A stretch of DNA of 64,000 bases from NCBI RefSeq assembly GCF_001522585.2, contig NZ_CP013373.1, positions 2,356,001 to 2,420,000 of the forward strand, in the 5' to 3' direction. Position numbers and translations under genes: made by a program. Origin of the DNA: Burkholderia sp. NRF60-BP8. GTDB taxonomy: Bacteria > Pseudomonadota > Gammaproteobacteria > Burkholderiales > Burkholderiaceae. Below the pieces are notes generated by a model. It did not search any database. It saw nothing but the letters and a program-made list of their open reading frames with translations, and was not told where the DNA came from. Shown here one piece after another: positions 36,035 to 46,713 of the stretch. How positions within the stretch are numbered: position 1 is the stretch's first letter; each line of letters starts with the position of its first letter.

Positions 36035-36068
36035 CCTGCCTCATCCGGAAGATTCAAAGGAAACAAAA

Positions 36069-36803
36069 ATGCAAAGCTACGGTATCGCGCACGTCTGGGC
36101 GCAAGGTGATTTCGTCACACGCGCGATTGCGATCACGCTGCTCGTGATGTCGGTCCTGTCGTGGATCGTGATCGTCGTCAAAGGCTGGAACGTGATCCGC
36201 CTGAATCGCCTCACGAAGAACGCCGAACAGGCATTCTGGCATTCCGACAATTTCGACGACGGCATCAAGAAGCTCGGCCTCGCCGCCTCGACGCCGAACG
36301 ACAACCCGTTCCTCGCGCTCGCGCTGTCGGGCAAGGAAGCCGCCGACCACCACCATCAGACGCAACCGCACCTGCACGATCGCATGGACGTATCGGACTG
36401 GGTCACGCGCTGCCTGAAGGACACGATGGACGAAGGCATTTCGCGGATGCAGAGCGGCCTCGCGATCCTCGCATCGGTCGGCAGCACGGCGCCGTTCGTC
36501 GGCCTGTTCGGCACGGTCTGGGGGATCTACCACGCGCTGCTCGCGATCGGCGCCACCGGCCAGACGTCGATCGACCAGGTCGCGGGCCCGGTCGGCGAAT
36601 CGCTGATCATGACGGCCTTCGGCCTGTTCGTCGCGATTCCCGCCGTGCTCGGCTACAACGCACTGACCCGCGCGAACAAGGGAGTCGTCAGCAAGCTGCG
36701 CCGCTTCGCGCACGGCCTGCACGCGTACTTCGTGACGGGCGCGAGCCTCGCGTCGTCGTCGACGCGCGACGGCCTGCGTCTCGCATCGCGCGCCGCCAGC
36801 TGA
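36069..36803 (+). CDS. exbB: Biopolymer transport protein ExbB
   Basis: The 244-residue protein has the MotA/TolQ/ExbB fold: a helix at about 17-38, and two more in ILASVGSTAPFVGLFGTVWGIYHAL (about 135-159) and ESLIMTAFGLFVAIPAVLGYNALTR (about 178-202). A cytoplasmic loop between helices 1 and 2 contains a His-rich HHHQTQPHLHD. It forms the pentameric proton channel of the TonB system. ATG 36069 follows AAAGGAAA with suitable spacing. It lies between tonB and exbD. Confidence 0.95.
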   Translation: MQSYGIAHVWAQGDFVTRAIAITLLVMSVLSWIVIVVKGWNVIRLNRLTKNAEQAFWHSDNFDDGIKKLGLAASTPNDNPFLALALSGKEAADHHHQTQPHLHDRMDVSDWVTRCLKDTMDEGISRMQSGLAILASVGSTAPFVGLFGTVWGIYHALLAIGATGQTSIDQVAGPVGESLIMTAFGLFVAIPAVLGYNALTRANKGVVSKLRRFAHGLHAYFVTGASLASSSTRDGLRLASRAAS

Positions 36804-36816
36804 GACGAGGTGATCC

Positions 36817-37245
36817 ATGGCCATGAACACCGGTTTCAGCGACGATGACGACGACGCCGTGATGAGCGAGATCAACATGACGCCGCTCGTCGACGTCATG
36901 CTCGTACTCCTGATCATTTTTCTCGTGACGATCCCGGCAATGCAGCATGCGGTGAAGATCGACCTGCCGCACGCCAGCAGCCAGCCCGTCGACGAAAAGC
37001 CGCAGACCGTCGACGTCGCGATCCAGGGCGACGGCACGATCCTGTGGGACGACCACACGGTTACGCGCGAACAACTGCAGGCACGCATCGCGGAAGCCGC
37101 GAAACGCACGCCGCAGCCGGAATTGCACCTGCGCGCGGACCGCAAGGTGGCGTACGAGCACGTCGCGGAAGTGATGTCGGATGCGCAGGCAGGCGGCTTG
37201 ACGAAGCTCGGCTTCGTGACGGAGCCCGGCGCAAAAGCAAAGTAA
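36817..37245 (+). CDS. exbD: Biopolymer transport protein ExbD
   Basis: The 142-residue protein has a short acidic cytoplasmic start, MSEINMTPLVDVMLVLLIIFLVTIP with the proton-carrying aspartate, and a periplasmic domain with AHVAEVM-type and GLTKLGFVTEP motifs. It partners ExbB to energise TonB. It begins 13 bases after exbB and ends the operon; a tandem repeat and then a terminator follow. Confidence 0.95.
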   Translation: MAMNTGFSDDDDDAVMSEINMTPLVDVMLVLLIIFLVTIPAMQHAVKIDLPHASSQPVDEKPQTVDVAIQGDGTILWDDHTVTREQLQARIAEAAKRTPQPELHLRADRKVAYEHVAEVMSDAQAGGLTKLGFVTEPGAKAK

Positions 37246-37283
37246 CGTGCACACGTCCCGCCGCCGGTAGTAACTGGCGCACC

Positions 37284-37367
37284 TAACCGGGCGTCCCTAA
37301 CCGGGCGTCCCTAACCGGGCGTCCCTAACCGGGCGTCCCCAACCGGGCGTCCCCAACCGGGCGTCCC
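37284..37367. repeat. Six tandem 14-bp repeats between exbD and its terminator
   Basis: Units of TAACCGGGCGTCCC are arranged head to tail: four with T first (37284-37339) and two with C first (37340-37367). There is no spacer, so it is not a CRISPR. It looks like a simple variable-number tandem repeat in the 3' untranslated part of the tonB operon. Confidence 0.9.
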
Positions 37368-37373
37368 CAAAGT

Positions 37374-37407
37374 AAAAGGCCTTCATCGCCAGATGAAGGC
37401 CTTTTTT
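37374..37407. terminator. Bidirectional terminator downstream of exbD
   Basis: AAAAGGCCTTCAT - CGCCAG - ATGAAGGCCTTTT forms a 13-bp stem with A and T tracts on both sides, so it can stop transcription from both directions. Confidence 0.9.
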
Positions 37408-37690
37408 CATGCGCACGCGGGCGCCTTCGGGCGGCGGGCTCTTTGGCGGTATCGGTTGCGCCTCGAGCAACGCAAATGCGACTCTGCCGTGGTCTGCACG
37501 GACTGCGCGTTCTGCCCTATCTGGCTCACAATATATGCGGCCACCTGATTTCGCTCAGAACTTCCTTCACGAAATGGGATTTCAATATAGGCCCGCCCGT
37601 CCGCGCATTCAAGGTTCCGGCGATTGAAACTTGCGATTGCAGGCGACGCTTCAATGACAAAACAAATTTGCGTCGTCGTGGGCGCCGTGT

Positions 37691-38665
37691 TCAGGTCGCC
37701 GAAACATCGGCCGCCGCTTCCTTCTTCGCGCGCTCGGGGCAACCCGGCTCCTTGTACGCGCCATGGTCGAGCTTCTCGACCAGGTAATCGACGAACGCAC
37801 GTACCGCCGGCGGCATCCCCTGTCGCGATACGAACACCGCATACAGCTGCGGCACCGGCAGCGTCCAGCCGGGCATCACCGGCGACAGTTGCCCCGCGCG
37901 CAGCGCGTTGCCGTACATCATCTCCGGCAGCGCCGCGATGCCGAGGCCATCGAGCACGGCTTCGCGGATCGTCATCAGGTCGGCCGTCACGAGCCGCGGA
38001 TCGTGCTCGTGCACGTGGCGCGTTCCGTCCGGCGCGATCAGGTTGAATACGTGCCGGCCGTCGACGCTCGGCGTATCGAGCGTCTCGAAGCCGGTCAGGT
38101 CGTCCGGCGCCAGCGGCGGCGCATTCTGGCTCAGCAGGCTCGGCGCGCCGACCAGCATCTGCTCGGTGCGCCACAGCGGCCGCACGACGATGTTGGCGTT
38201 CTGCGGCGGCTCCGAGCGCACGCGCAACGCGACGTCGATCGAATCCTCGAACAGGTCGATCACGCGATTCGTCACGCGCACATGCACTTTCACCTCGGGA
38301 TAGCGGCGCAGGAATTCGGGCAGGATGCGCGACAGCATCGTCTGCGACAGCGTCACCGGCACGCTGACGCGCACCGAGCCGCGCGGCGACGCGCGCAACT
38401 GCTGCACCGCATTCATCGCGGCCCTCGCTTCGGCGAGCATCGCCTGGCAATGCTGGTAGAACAGCTCGCCCGCCTCGGTCAGTGCGAGCTTGCGCGTCGA
38501 ACGCTGCAGCAGGCGCACGCCGAGCGCCGCCTCGAGCTCGGTCAGGCGCCGCGACAGCCGCGATTTCGAGATGCCCAGCACGCGCTCGGCGGCCGAGAAG
38601 CCGCCATGTTCGACGACCTGCGAAAAGTACATCAGGTCGTTCAGGTTATGTGCATCGATATTCAT
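37691..38665 (-). CDS. LysR-family transcriptional regulator
   Basis: The 324-residue protein has the LysR winged helix at about 8-67: LNDLMYFSQVVEHGGFSAAERVLGISKSRLSRRLTELE. A periplasmic-binding-protein-like sensor domain follows at about 95-300. It belongs to the group whose members often control neighbouring pirin/quinone genes. It is divergent from the pirin gene with a 121-bp shared region that contains a TATAAT -10 box at 38731-38736. The C-terminal tail is charged. The effector is unknown. Confidence 0.93.
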   Translation of the reverse strand: MNIDAHNLNDLMYFSQVVEHGGFSAAERVLGISKSRLSRRLTELEAALGVRLLQRSTRKLALTEAGELFYQHCQAMLAEARAAMNAVQQLRASPRGSVRVSVPVTLSQTMLSRILPEFLRRYPEVKVHVRVTNRVIDLFEDSIDVALRVRSEPPQNANIVVRPLWRTEQMLVGAPSLLSQNAPPLAPDDLTGFETLDTPSVDGRHVFNLIAPDGTRHVHEHDPRLVTADLMTIREAVLDGLGIAALPEMMYGNALRAGQLSPVMPGWTLPVPQLYAVFVSRQGMPPAVRAFVDYLVEKLDHGAYKEPGCPERAKKEAAADVSAT

Positions 38666-38730
38666 CTCATCGTTCCAATTTCAGAACAATCCATTGCGAA
38701 CCGCCGCGAATCGCGCGGTAAAACGCCCCA

Positions 38731-38736
38731 TATAAT
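38731..38736 (+). promoter_or_regulatory. -10 hexamer for the pirin gene
   Basis: TATAAT is a perfect -10 box 50 bp before the pirin start. No good -35 is visible at 16-19 bp, which fits a promoter that needs an activator such as the divergent LysR protein. Confidence 0.45.
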
Positions 38737-38786
38737 AGCGCCATGTTTCAAAAATAACGCTATTCCGATGATGTCGAGGGCTTCCC

Positions 38787-39659
38787 ATGACCACCGCTCG
38801 CTCGCTTGATCGCACCTACCCCGCGCTTCGCACCATCGAAGGCGGCGGTTTCGTGGTTCACCGCCCGTTTCCGACGCGGCTGCTGATGGATTTCGATCCG
38901 TTCCTGCTGCTCGACGAAATGGGGCCCGTCGACTACGCCCCCGGCGAAGCCGTCGGCGCGCCCGATCATCCGCATCGCGGCTTCGAAACCGTGACCTACG
39001 CGCTCGACGGACGTTTCCGTCATCGCGACTCGTCCGGCCATGCCGGCACACTCGGCCCCGGCGACGTGCAGTGGATGACGGCCGGCGCCGGCGTCGTGCA
39101 CAGCGAGATGCCGGACCCGGCGTTCGCTCAGGCAGGCGGGCGCTCCCACGGCTTCCAGCTGTGGGTCAACCTGCCGCGCCGCGACAAAATGATCGCGCCG
39201 CGTTACCAGGAGATCCCGGCTGCCCGCATTCCGACCGCGACGTCGCCGGACGGCCGCGCGCACGTGCGCGTTATCGCCGGCGAAGCGTTCGGCGTACAGG
39301 CCGCGATCGAGACGCGCACGCCGATCCTCTATCAGCACTTCACGCTGGCGCCCGGCGCAACGGTCACGCAGCCCGTGCCGGCCGGTTACCGCGTGTTCGC
39401 CTATCCGATCGACGGAACGGGCCTCTACGGGCCCGACCGGCAGGCTGTCGACGCACGGCGCATGATCGTCTACGGCGACGACGGCGACGTTGTCACGTTC
39501 GCTGCCGGCGATACGTCGCTCGACCTCCTGCTGATCGGCGGCGTGCCGCTCAACGAGCCGATCGTCCGTTACGGCCCGTTCGTGATGAATACCGAGGAAG
39601 AGATCCGGCAGGCCGTCGTCGATTACCAGACCGGCCGCATGGGCCGCATCGATGCGTGA
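38787..39659 (+). CDS. Pirin-family protein
   Basis: The 290-residue protein is a bicupin: GAPDHPHRGFETVTYALDG and VQWMTAGAGVVHSEMPD give the N-terminal cupin metal site (two His, a later His and a Glu). The C-terminal cupin is less conserved. The start TYPALRTIEGGGFVVHRPFP is typical. Bacterial pirins include quercetin 2,3-dioxygenases and redox-linked regulators, and the role here is unknown. It is divergent from the LysR gene. Confidence 0.92.
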   Translation: MTTARSLDRTYPALRTIEGGGFVVHRPFPTRLLMDFDPFLLLDEMGPVDYAPGEAVGAPDHPHRGFETVTYALDGRFRHRDSSGHAGTLGPGDVQWMTAGAGVVHSEMPDPAFAQAGGRSHGFQLWVNLPRRDKMIAPRYQEIPAARIPTATSPDGRAHVRVIAGEAFGVQAAIETRTPILYQHFTLAPGATVTQPVPAGYRVFAYPIDGTGLYGPDRQAVDARRMIVYGDDGDVVTFAAGDTSLDLLLIGGVPLNEPIVRYGPFVMNTEEEIRQAVVDYQTGRMGRIDA

Positions 39660-39758
39660 GCCAGTGAGGCGCAGGTGCCGCGAAGCCCGTGGTTTTGCGT
39701 CACAATGAGTGCTTGAATCATGCATGTGGCGACCCGCCACCAGAAGGAACTCCTGCCC

Positions 39759-40241
39759 TTGAACTTCGAACATCTGATCCAGATCAACTCCGACGATCCG
39801 GCCGTGCCGGCCCTCACCCGCGACCAGCTCTGGGAAGGCCTCGTGCTGCGCGCGGAACAGCCGCAGCTGTTCGTGATCGGTCTCGACAGCTGCGTCATCC
39901 ACGAACGGACGGACACGACGCTCGAACGCGAACTGCATTACGGCCACGCGACCGTGCGCGACCACGTGACGTTCACGCCGAACCAGCAGGTCCGCTACGA
40001 CATCCGCGCGGCCGACGGCGAGATCGGCGGCTCATTGACGATGACGATCGAGGAGCGCGACGACAACGAGCTGTTCCTGCGTTTCGAGTACCGCACGACG
40101 CTGACGGTCACGGACGACAGCGAAGAAGCGCGACAGACGCACGGGATCGTCAAGGAGGCGTACCGCACGTCGGATATCGATACCGTTCGCCTGATCCGCG
40201 AATACGCGCAGGGTCGCAAGGATCCCGATCCGCTGCACTGA
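39759..40241 (+). CDS. DUF1857 / SRPBCC-family protein
   Basis: The 160-residue protein matches the AtaL-like DUF1857 group of SRPBCC (START-like) proteins: NFEHLIQINSDDPAVPALTRDQLWEGLVLRAE and GGSLTMTIEERDDNELFLRFEYRT. The fold binds hydrophobic ligands, but no enzymatic role is established. TTG 39759 is preferred because AAGGAA lies nine bases upstream and homologues start NFEHLI; ATG 39720 has no ribosome-binding site. A hairpin terminator follows. Confidence 0.82.
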   Translation: MNFEHLIQINSDDPAVPALTRDQLWEGLVLRAEQPQLFVIGLDSCVIHERTDTTLERELHYGHATVRDHVTFTPNQQVRYDIRAADGEIGGSLTMTIEERDDNELFLRFEYRTTLTVTDDSEEARQTHGIVKEAYRTSDIDTVRLIREYAQGRKDPDPLH

Positions 40242-40249
40242 ATCCCCGT

Positions 40250-40273
40250 GGCGGCCTGCGGGCCGCCTTTCTT
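40250..40273 (+). terminator. Terminator after DUF1857 gene
   Basis: GGCGGCC - TGCG - GGCCGCC, a seven-base-pair stem, is followed by TTTCTT, nine bases after the stop codon. Confidence 0.8.
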
Positions 40274-40321
40274 GATTCAAGCTATCAGAACTGACATCTC
40301 AATTGATAAAGAGTTTTTGTA

Positions 40322-40340
40322 AATGGGAATGGTTATCATT
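40322..40340. promoter_or_regulatory. Fur box candidate upstream of hemP
   Basis: AATGGGAATGGTTATCATT contains the ATCATT right arm and AATGG-type left repeats of the Fur consensus. It lies 43 bp before hemP. Confidence 0.78.
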
Positions 40341-40382
40341 TAGAATTCATTCCATCGTATCGACAGTCACCGCTCAAACCGA

Positions 40383-40628
40383 ATGACCGACACCATGCGC
40401 CCGACCACGCTGACCCTGCGCCGCACCACCGGCACCGCAGCCAGCAGCCGCCAGAAGACGGCAGCGGTCACCACGCCGACGAAACCCGCCGGCAACCGCG
40501 ATGCAGGCACGCGGGTCGTCAACAGCGATGCGCTGCTGCAAGGCCAAAGCCACGTCAGCATCGCGCATAACGGAGAGACTTATCAGTTGCGCGCCACGCG
40601 GCTCGGCAAACTGATCCTGACGAAGTAA
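40383..40628 (+). CDS. hemP: Hemin uptake protein HemP
   Basis: The 81-residue protein has an unstructured, Thr-rich N-terminus and a C-terminal HemP domain, VNSDALLQGQSHVSIAHNGE, ending with YQLRATRLGKLILTK. HemP proteins occur at the head of haem-uptake loci and in some species activate haem-receptor expression. Here it stands alone: no haem receptor gene is next to it. The Fur box directly upstream fits an iron-starvation response. A nearby bidirectional terminator separates it from ftrD. Confidence 0.9.
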   Translation: MTDTMRPTTLTLRRTTGTAASSRQKTAAVTTPTKPAGNRDAGTRVVNSDALLQGQSHVSIAHNGETYQLRATRLGKLILTK

Positions 40629-40780
40629 CGACCGAGTATTGTGGGGACCACCTCCCTGAGAGGTGTTGGGCAGTAGCCAGCGTAACGGCTTGCACGCGAG
40701 ATCTAGACCCCTTCGTGCAAACACACTCAAGCAGCCGTTGCAGCAAGCCAAGCCACTTTTTTGGTTCTCGCACAAGGAAG

Positions 40781-40817
40781 AAAAAAAGCGACACGTCGAA
40801 GGACGTGTCGCTTTTTT
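40781..40817. terminator. Bidirectional terminator between hemP and ftrD
   Basis: A stem AAGCGACACGTC / GACGTGTCGCTT with loop GAAG is flanked by A7 and T6 tracts. It can terminate hemP on the plus strand and the ftr operon on the minus strand. Confidence 0.92.
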
Positions 40818-40903
40818 GTTTGAGCAGACAATGCGCGCAGCGCGTTGCCCGGGTGTCGTTGCTGCCGTCGATGCGCGACAGCGAGAGCGGCATGCGCGCC
40901 GCG

Positions 40904-42301
40904 TCAGAACCCCCAGAACATCAACCACCATGCGCTGTCGACGACGGCCAGCCCGACGGCGAACCACGCGAATGCCGCGAGCCGGCGCGGCCACGCCGCA
41001 TAGCGCCCCGTTACCTTCCACGCGAGCCATGCACTCCATACGTTGGCGCCGACCAGAATCGCGATACGCACATCGGATGCCCAGCCGAGCGGCACATGCT
41101 CGGCGCGCAGCAACGACAGCGTCGTGGCCGACAGCCCGAGGAACACGCCCGCACCCGCGATCGGGATCAGCGCCTGTGCGAGATGATGCAGGCGCACGCG
41201 ATCGAAGCGGCCGAGCATCAGCGTGGCGCCGGCCAGCAACGCCAGCAGCGCCGTGCCGTACACGAGGCCCGTGCCGACGATGTAGCTGACGACCAGCCCG
41301 CCATCGAGCCACGAGAACACGTCGTTGCGGTCCGGGTAGTGCGTGAGCAGGAACCACGGCGCATTGGTCTCGAGCGGCCACGTGATGTCGCGGTCGATCA
41401 GCCAGCCCGCGAGCCATTGCTTGATCTGCACGAACCAGGGGCTGACGGTCCAGTGGAACGCGCCGATCGCCACGCCGAGCAGGCCGTACAGGATCAGCGC
41501 GGTGTCCCACGGGTTAGCCTGTTCCGCGCCGAGGTTCACGACTTCGTCGGACGGCGAACGCAGCGACAGCGAAATCGCGTCGCGGTGCCCGCTGCAGCGG
41601 CCGCACATATGGCAGGCCGCCGCACCCTTCATGTTGCGCAACGGCACGAGCGGCGCGCAGTTGATCGGAATCACGCGATGGCCGTGCTCGCCGTTCTTGT
41701 ACGAACGGCGCCATGCATCCTCGTCGACCTTGTAGCGCATCGGCGCGAGCCGTGCGAGCAGCCCGAACACGCCGTTGACCGGACACAGGTACTTGCACCA
41801 CACGCGTTTCTCGCGGCCGTACAGCACGCCGATCACGATCGCGCCGACGGTCGAGCCGCCGAGCACGAACAGCACCGCGAGCGGGTACTGGTACACGCTC
41901 ACCATCTGCCCGTAGATCGTCGTGATGCCGAACGCGACGAACGGCCAGCCGCCCCACCGGATCCAGCGCGGAATCGGGCCGCCGCGGCCGAACTTGCTCG
42001 CGTATTCGGTGAGCGCGCCCTCCGGGCACAGCACACCGCACCAGACGCGGCCGAGCATCACCATCGACAGCAGCACGAACGGCCACCAGATGCCCCAGAA
42101 CGCGAACTGCGCGATGAGCGTGAGGTTGTTCCACAGGTGCGCGGAATCGTCCGGCAGCGGCAACACCGCCGGCACGATGATCAGGAACGCGTAGACGGCG
42201 ACGACGATCCACTGGATACCGCGGATCAGCGCACCGTGGCGCTGCATCCACTGGCCGGCCTGCGCGAGCCAGCCCGGCTTGACGGCGGCGACGACGCTCA
42301 T
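40904..42301 (-). CDS. ftrD: FtrD, membrane polyferredoxin of the Ftr iron uptake system
   Basis: The 465-residue protein has about ten membrane segments and three cysteine motifs: CGVLCPEGA, CKYLCPVNG and CHMCGRCSGH. The last two are partial or complete cluster sites like those of the NapH/CcoG family. FtrD is believed to supply or take electrons for the cupredoxin FtrB and permease FtrC during ferrous iron uptake. The start overlaps the ftrC stop (ATGA). It is the last gene of the ftrABCD operon. Confidence 0.9.
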   Translation of the reverse strand: MSVVAAVKPGWLAQAGQWMQRHGALIRGIQWIVVAVYAFLIIVPAVLPLPDDSAHLWNNLTLIAQFAFWGIWWPFVLLSMVMLGRVWCGVLCPEGALTEYASKFGRGGPIPRWIRWGGWPFVAFGITTIYGQMVSVYQYPLAVLFVLGGSTVGAIVIGVLYGREKRVWCKYLCPVNGVFGLLARLAPMRYKVDEDAWRRSYKNGEHGHRVIPINCAPLVPLRNMKGAAACHMCGRCSGHRDAISLSLRSPSDEVVNLGAEQANPWDTALILYGLLGVAIGAFHWTVSPWFVQIKQWLAGWLIDRDITWPLETNAPWFLLTHYPDRNDVFSWLDGGLVVSYIVGTGLVYGTALLALLAGATLMLGRFDRVRLHHLAQALIPIAGAGVFLGLSATTLSLLRAEHVPLGWASDVRIAILVGANVWSAWLAWKVTGRYAAWPRRLAAFAWFAVGLAVVDSAWWLMFWGF

Positions 42302-43140
42302 GCCGCGCGACCCGCTGCAACGGCCGGACGGCGGCTCGCGCGCTTCATCAGCAGCCAGACGACCGCCCAGTACACCGCATACGCCACCAGGTTGGTCAGC
42401 GCCGGGTGCGCACGATAGCCGGTCAGCGTCGCGACGAGCGAACCGAACGTGCCCGAATCATCGAGGATCGCGGACGTATCCCACACCTGCGAGATGCCGA
42501 GCGGCAGGATTTCCTTGTCGATCAGCTTGTCGACGCCGGTCTGGAACAGGCCCGCGCCGAGAAACAGCAGCATCACCTCGGTGACGCGGAAGAAATGCCG
42601 CCACGAAAAATACTTGCCGCCGAGCTGCAGCAGATAGAACGTGAGGAACGCGAGGCCGAGACCGATCACGACCGCGAGCATCTGGCTGCCGTCGACGTGG
42701 CCCGACTGGCCGAAACCGAGGCCGTACAGGAAGATCACCGTCTCGCTGCCTTCGCGCGCGATCGCGAGCGCGACCAGCACGGCGACGCCCCACCAGTTCG
42801 AATCGCGCGTGCTTTGCTGCAGCGACTGCTCCATGTCGCGCTTCAGCGTGCGGCCGTGCCGGCGCATCCACAGCACCATCTGCACGATCAGCACGCATGC
42901 GATCAGCACCATCGCCGTCTGGAAATAGTCCTGCGCATCGCCGGACAACACCTCGGTGAACCCGACCAGCGCGGCGCCGAGGCCGACGGCCATCAGCAGG
43001 CCGACGCCGACGCCGGCCCAGAGGAAAGGCAGGCCGCGGCGCGCATCGTCGTCGCCGTTTTTCAGCCATGCATAGAGAATGCCGACGACGAGCAGCGCTT
43101 CGACGCTCTCCCGCCAGACGATGAACAAGATCTGACCCAT
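42298..43140 (-). CDS. ftrC: FtrC, FTR1-family iron permease
   Basis: The 280-residue permease has seven membrane segments and the two REXXE iron-binding motifs: RESVE at 10-14 and REGSE at 129-133. These define the FTR1 family of ferric/ferrous permeases. It begins with AGGAGG upstream and overlaps ftrD by four bases. In Burkholderia and Bordetella FtrABCD, this subunit is the inner-membrane channel. Confidence 0.94.
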   Translation of the reverse strand: MGQILFIVWRESVEALLVVGILYAWLKNGDDDARRGLPFLWAGVGVGLLMAVGLGAALVGFTEVLSGDAQDYFQTAMVLIACVLIVQMVLWMRRHGRTLKRDMEQSLQQSTRDSNWWGVAVLVALAIAREGSETVIFLYGLGFGQSGHVDGSQMLAVVIGLGLAFLTFYLLQLGGKYFSWRHFFRVTEVMLLFLGAGLFQTGVDKLIDKEILPLGISQVWDTSAILDDSGTFGSLVATLTGYRAHPALTNLVAYAVYWAVVWLLMKRASRRPAVAAGRAA

Positions 43141-43197
43141 CGATACCTCCTGACGCGCGGGGCAAGGGACTGGACGCCCGCGCGCAGATAAAACGCG

Positions 43198-43530
43198 TTA
43201 CTTCGCGACGATCACGCCCTGCGCCTGCTGATGAAAATCGTCGAAAAACTTGTATTCGCCCGGCGACAGCGGGGCGACGACCACGAACGAATCGGCGCCC
43301 GGCGCGAGCACCTTCTCCTTGCGCAACTGCACGCTCTCGAATTCGGCGGCGCCCTTGCCGGTGTTCCTGATCTCGATCTTGAAACGCTGGCCGGCCGGCA
43401 CTTCGATGCGTGCGGGATTCAGCTTGCCGTCCGTCATCTCGAGCTTGAACGTCGGCAGATCGGCCGCATGCGCCGCGCCGGCAAGCCACAGCGCAGCGGC
43501 TGCGGCAACGATTTTCTGGGGAATTTTCAT
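43198..43530 (-). CDS. ftrB: FtrB, periplasmic cupredoxin
   Basis: The 110-residue protein has a signal peptide (KIVAAAAALWLAGAAHAAD) and a cupredoxin-like body with FKIEIRNTGKGAAEFE and the C-terminal YKFFDDFHQQAQGVIV. FtrB is thought to oxidise ferrous iron or pass electrons in the Ftr system. The blue-copper ligand set looks incomplete: one His is visible in the tail and no Cys, which is usual for this subfamily. It lies between ftrA and ftrC in one operon. Confidence 0.88.
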   Translation of the reverse strand: MKIPQKIVAAAAALWLAGAAHAADLPTFKLEMTDGKLNPARIEVPAGQRFKIEIRNTGKGAAEFESVQLRKEKVLAPGADSFVVVAPLSPGEYKFFDDFHQQAQGVIVAK

Positions 43531-43585
43531 TCTGGGTTCTCTACGCCGACGGCGCGCCGAAGCGCGCCGTTCGTCATGCCACCGA

Positions 43586-44137
43586 TCAGTAACCGCCCTT
43601 CTTGCCGATACCGGCGAACGGGAAGTCGTACTCGAGCGTGATGGGCTTGAACCACGGGCCCACGCCCGTTTCCTTGTCGACGTGACGACCGAACGCCATG
43701 TGACCCGACTGCATCGGCGGCTTGACGACCATCGTCAGGTGATACTTGCCCGGGCCGGCGAGCTTCACGTTGTCGCCGTAGTGCGGGCCGTCGCTCGCGA
43801 CCATGCCCATCAGGTCGCCCTCGGCCTTCCACTTCGGATCGCCCTGCTTCGTCAGCTTGTACGTGACCTGCAGGTACGGCATCCAGTCGCCTTCCGCGAA
43901 ACCGGTCGGGTTGTTCTTGACCGCATGGATGTCGGCCTCGAGGTGGATGTCGGAATCCGACGCCTTGCGCATCATGCCTTCCGGGTCCATCGTGATCGGC
44001 TGCAGATACACCGCACCGATTTCCATGCCGCCCTGGATCTGCTGCTTGCCGATCGGATACTCGGCCGCCGAGGCCGACATCGCGGCCAGCGCCGCCGCTA
44101 CCGCAACCGTCGTGCGGATGAACGAAGAACCCAACAT
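43586..44137 (-). CDS. ftrA: FtrA, periplasmic P19-type iron-binding protein
   Basis: The 183-residue protein has a signal peptide (VAVAAALAAMSASAAEYP) and a P19 body: EYPIGKQQIQGGMEIGAVYLQ, DIHLEADIHAV, YKLTKQGD and the metal-site loop GPHYGDNVKL with a later HMAFGRHVD. P19 binds copper and iron and passes ferrous iron to FtrB/C. ATG 44137 follows AAGGAG by five bases and is preferred over GTG 44143. It is the first gene of the ftr operon, behind a Fur box. Confidence 0.92.
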   Translation of the reverse strand: MLGSSFIRTTVAVAAALAAMSASAAEYPIGKQQIQGGMEIGAVYLQPITMDPEGMMRKASDSDIHLEADIHAVKNNPTGFAEGDWMPYLQVTYKLTKQGDPKWKAEGDLMGMVASDGPHYGDNVKLAGPGKYHLTMVVKPPMQSGHMAFGRHVDKETGVGPWFKPITLEYDFPFAGIGKKGGY

Positions 44138-44229
44138 GGACACTCCTTGTTATTTGTCTGACTATCTTGACGACATGCGAGCCGCCGCCGGGCCGCCCGC
44201 TGGAAACACTAACGCGACGAAGAACGTTA

Positions 44230-44248
44230 ATGCGAACTATTCTCAATA
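44230..44248. promoter_or_regulatory. Fur box candidate upstream of ftrA
   Basis: AATGCGAACTATTCTCAAT fits the Fur 19-mer, with AATG- and -ATTCTCA- arms. It lies about 95 bp before the ftrA start on the minus strand. Confidence 0.75.
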
Positions 44249-44363
44249 CATGAGGAGTTTAGCACCGAACCCGTTTCGGAACAAACGGAGCGCGCCGTAA
44301 ACCCCTGATCCGACAAGGCTTACAGGCGCTTTACCAAAAGGATTCGGTGACGCTTGGAAAGAT

Positions 44364-46454
<2,091 letters not shown>

Positions 46455-46713
46455 GGAATGCGGCCGGAGCAAGGGCAAAGAAAGCATTCTAGCGCTTCGC
46501 GGCCGCGCGAACTGCTGTCGGCTCCTGACGCCCGACGGTCGCCCGAATTCACGATTCGCCGCCCCGATCGCGATGGAATCGCCGCCCCCGCCAGCGCGAA
46601 TTCGCTACAATGTCAGGCTGCTGCGCTTTCCGGCGTCGCGCCGTTGGCGCGCTGCACTGCGCCCGCCCCGCCGGCTGAAAGCCTGACCCTCTTTTCACTA
46701 CTGCCGAATCATC

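Larger units (their letters stand above)
37246..37690. other. Intergenic region after exbD with repeat, terminator and AT-rich tail
   Basis: These 445 bases hold the six-unit 14-bp repeat (37284-37367), the terminator hairpin (37374-37407) and then about 280 bases without a supported gene. The last part (37560-37680) is richer in AT. Small frames there lack homology. Confidence 0.45.

Noticed and set aside
37284..37367. Tandem repeat as a CRISPR array
   Set aside because: The units are 14 bp with no spacers between them and no cas genes are present.
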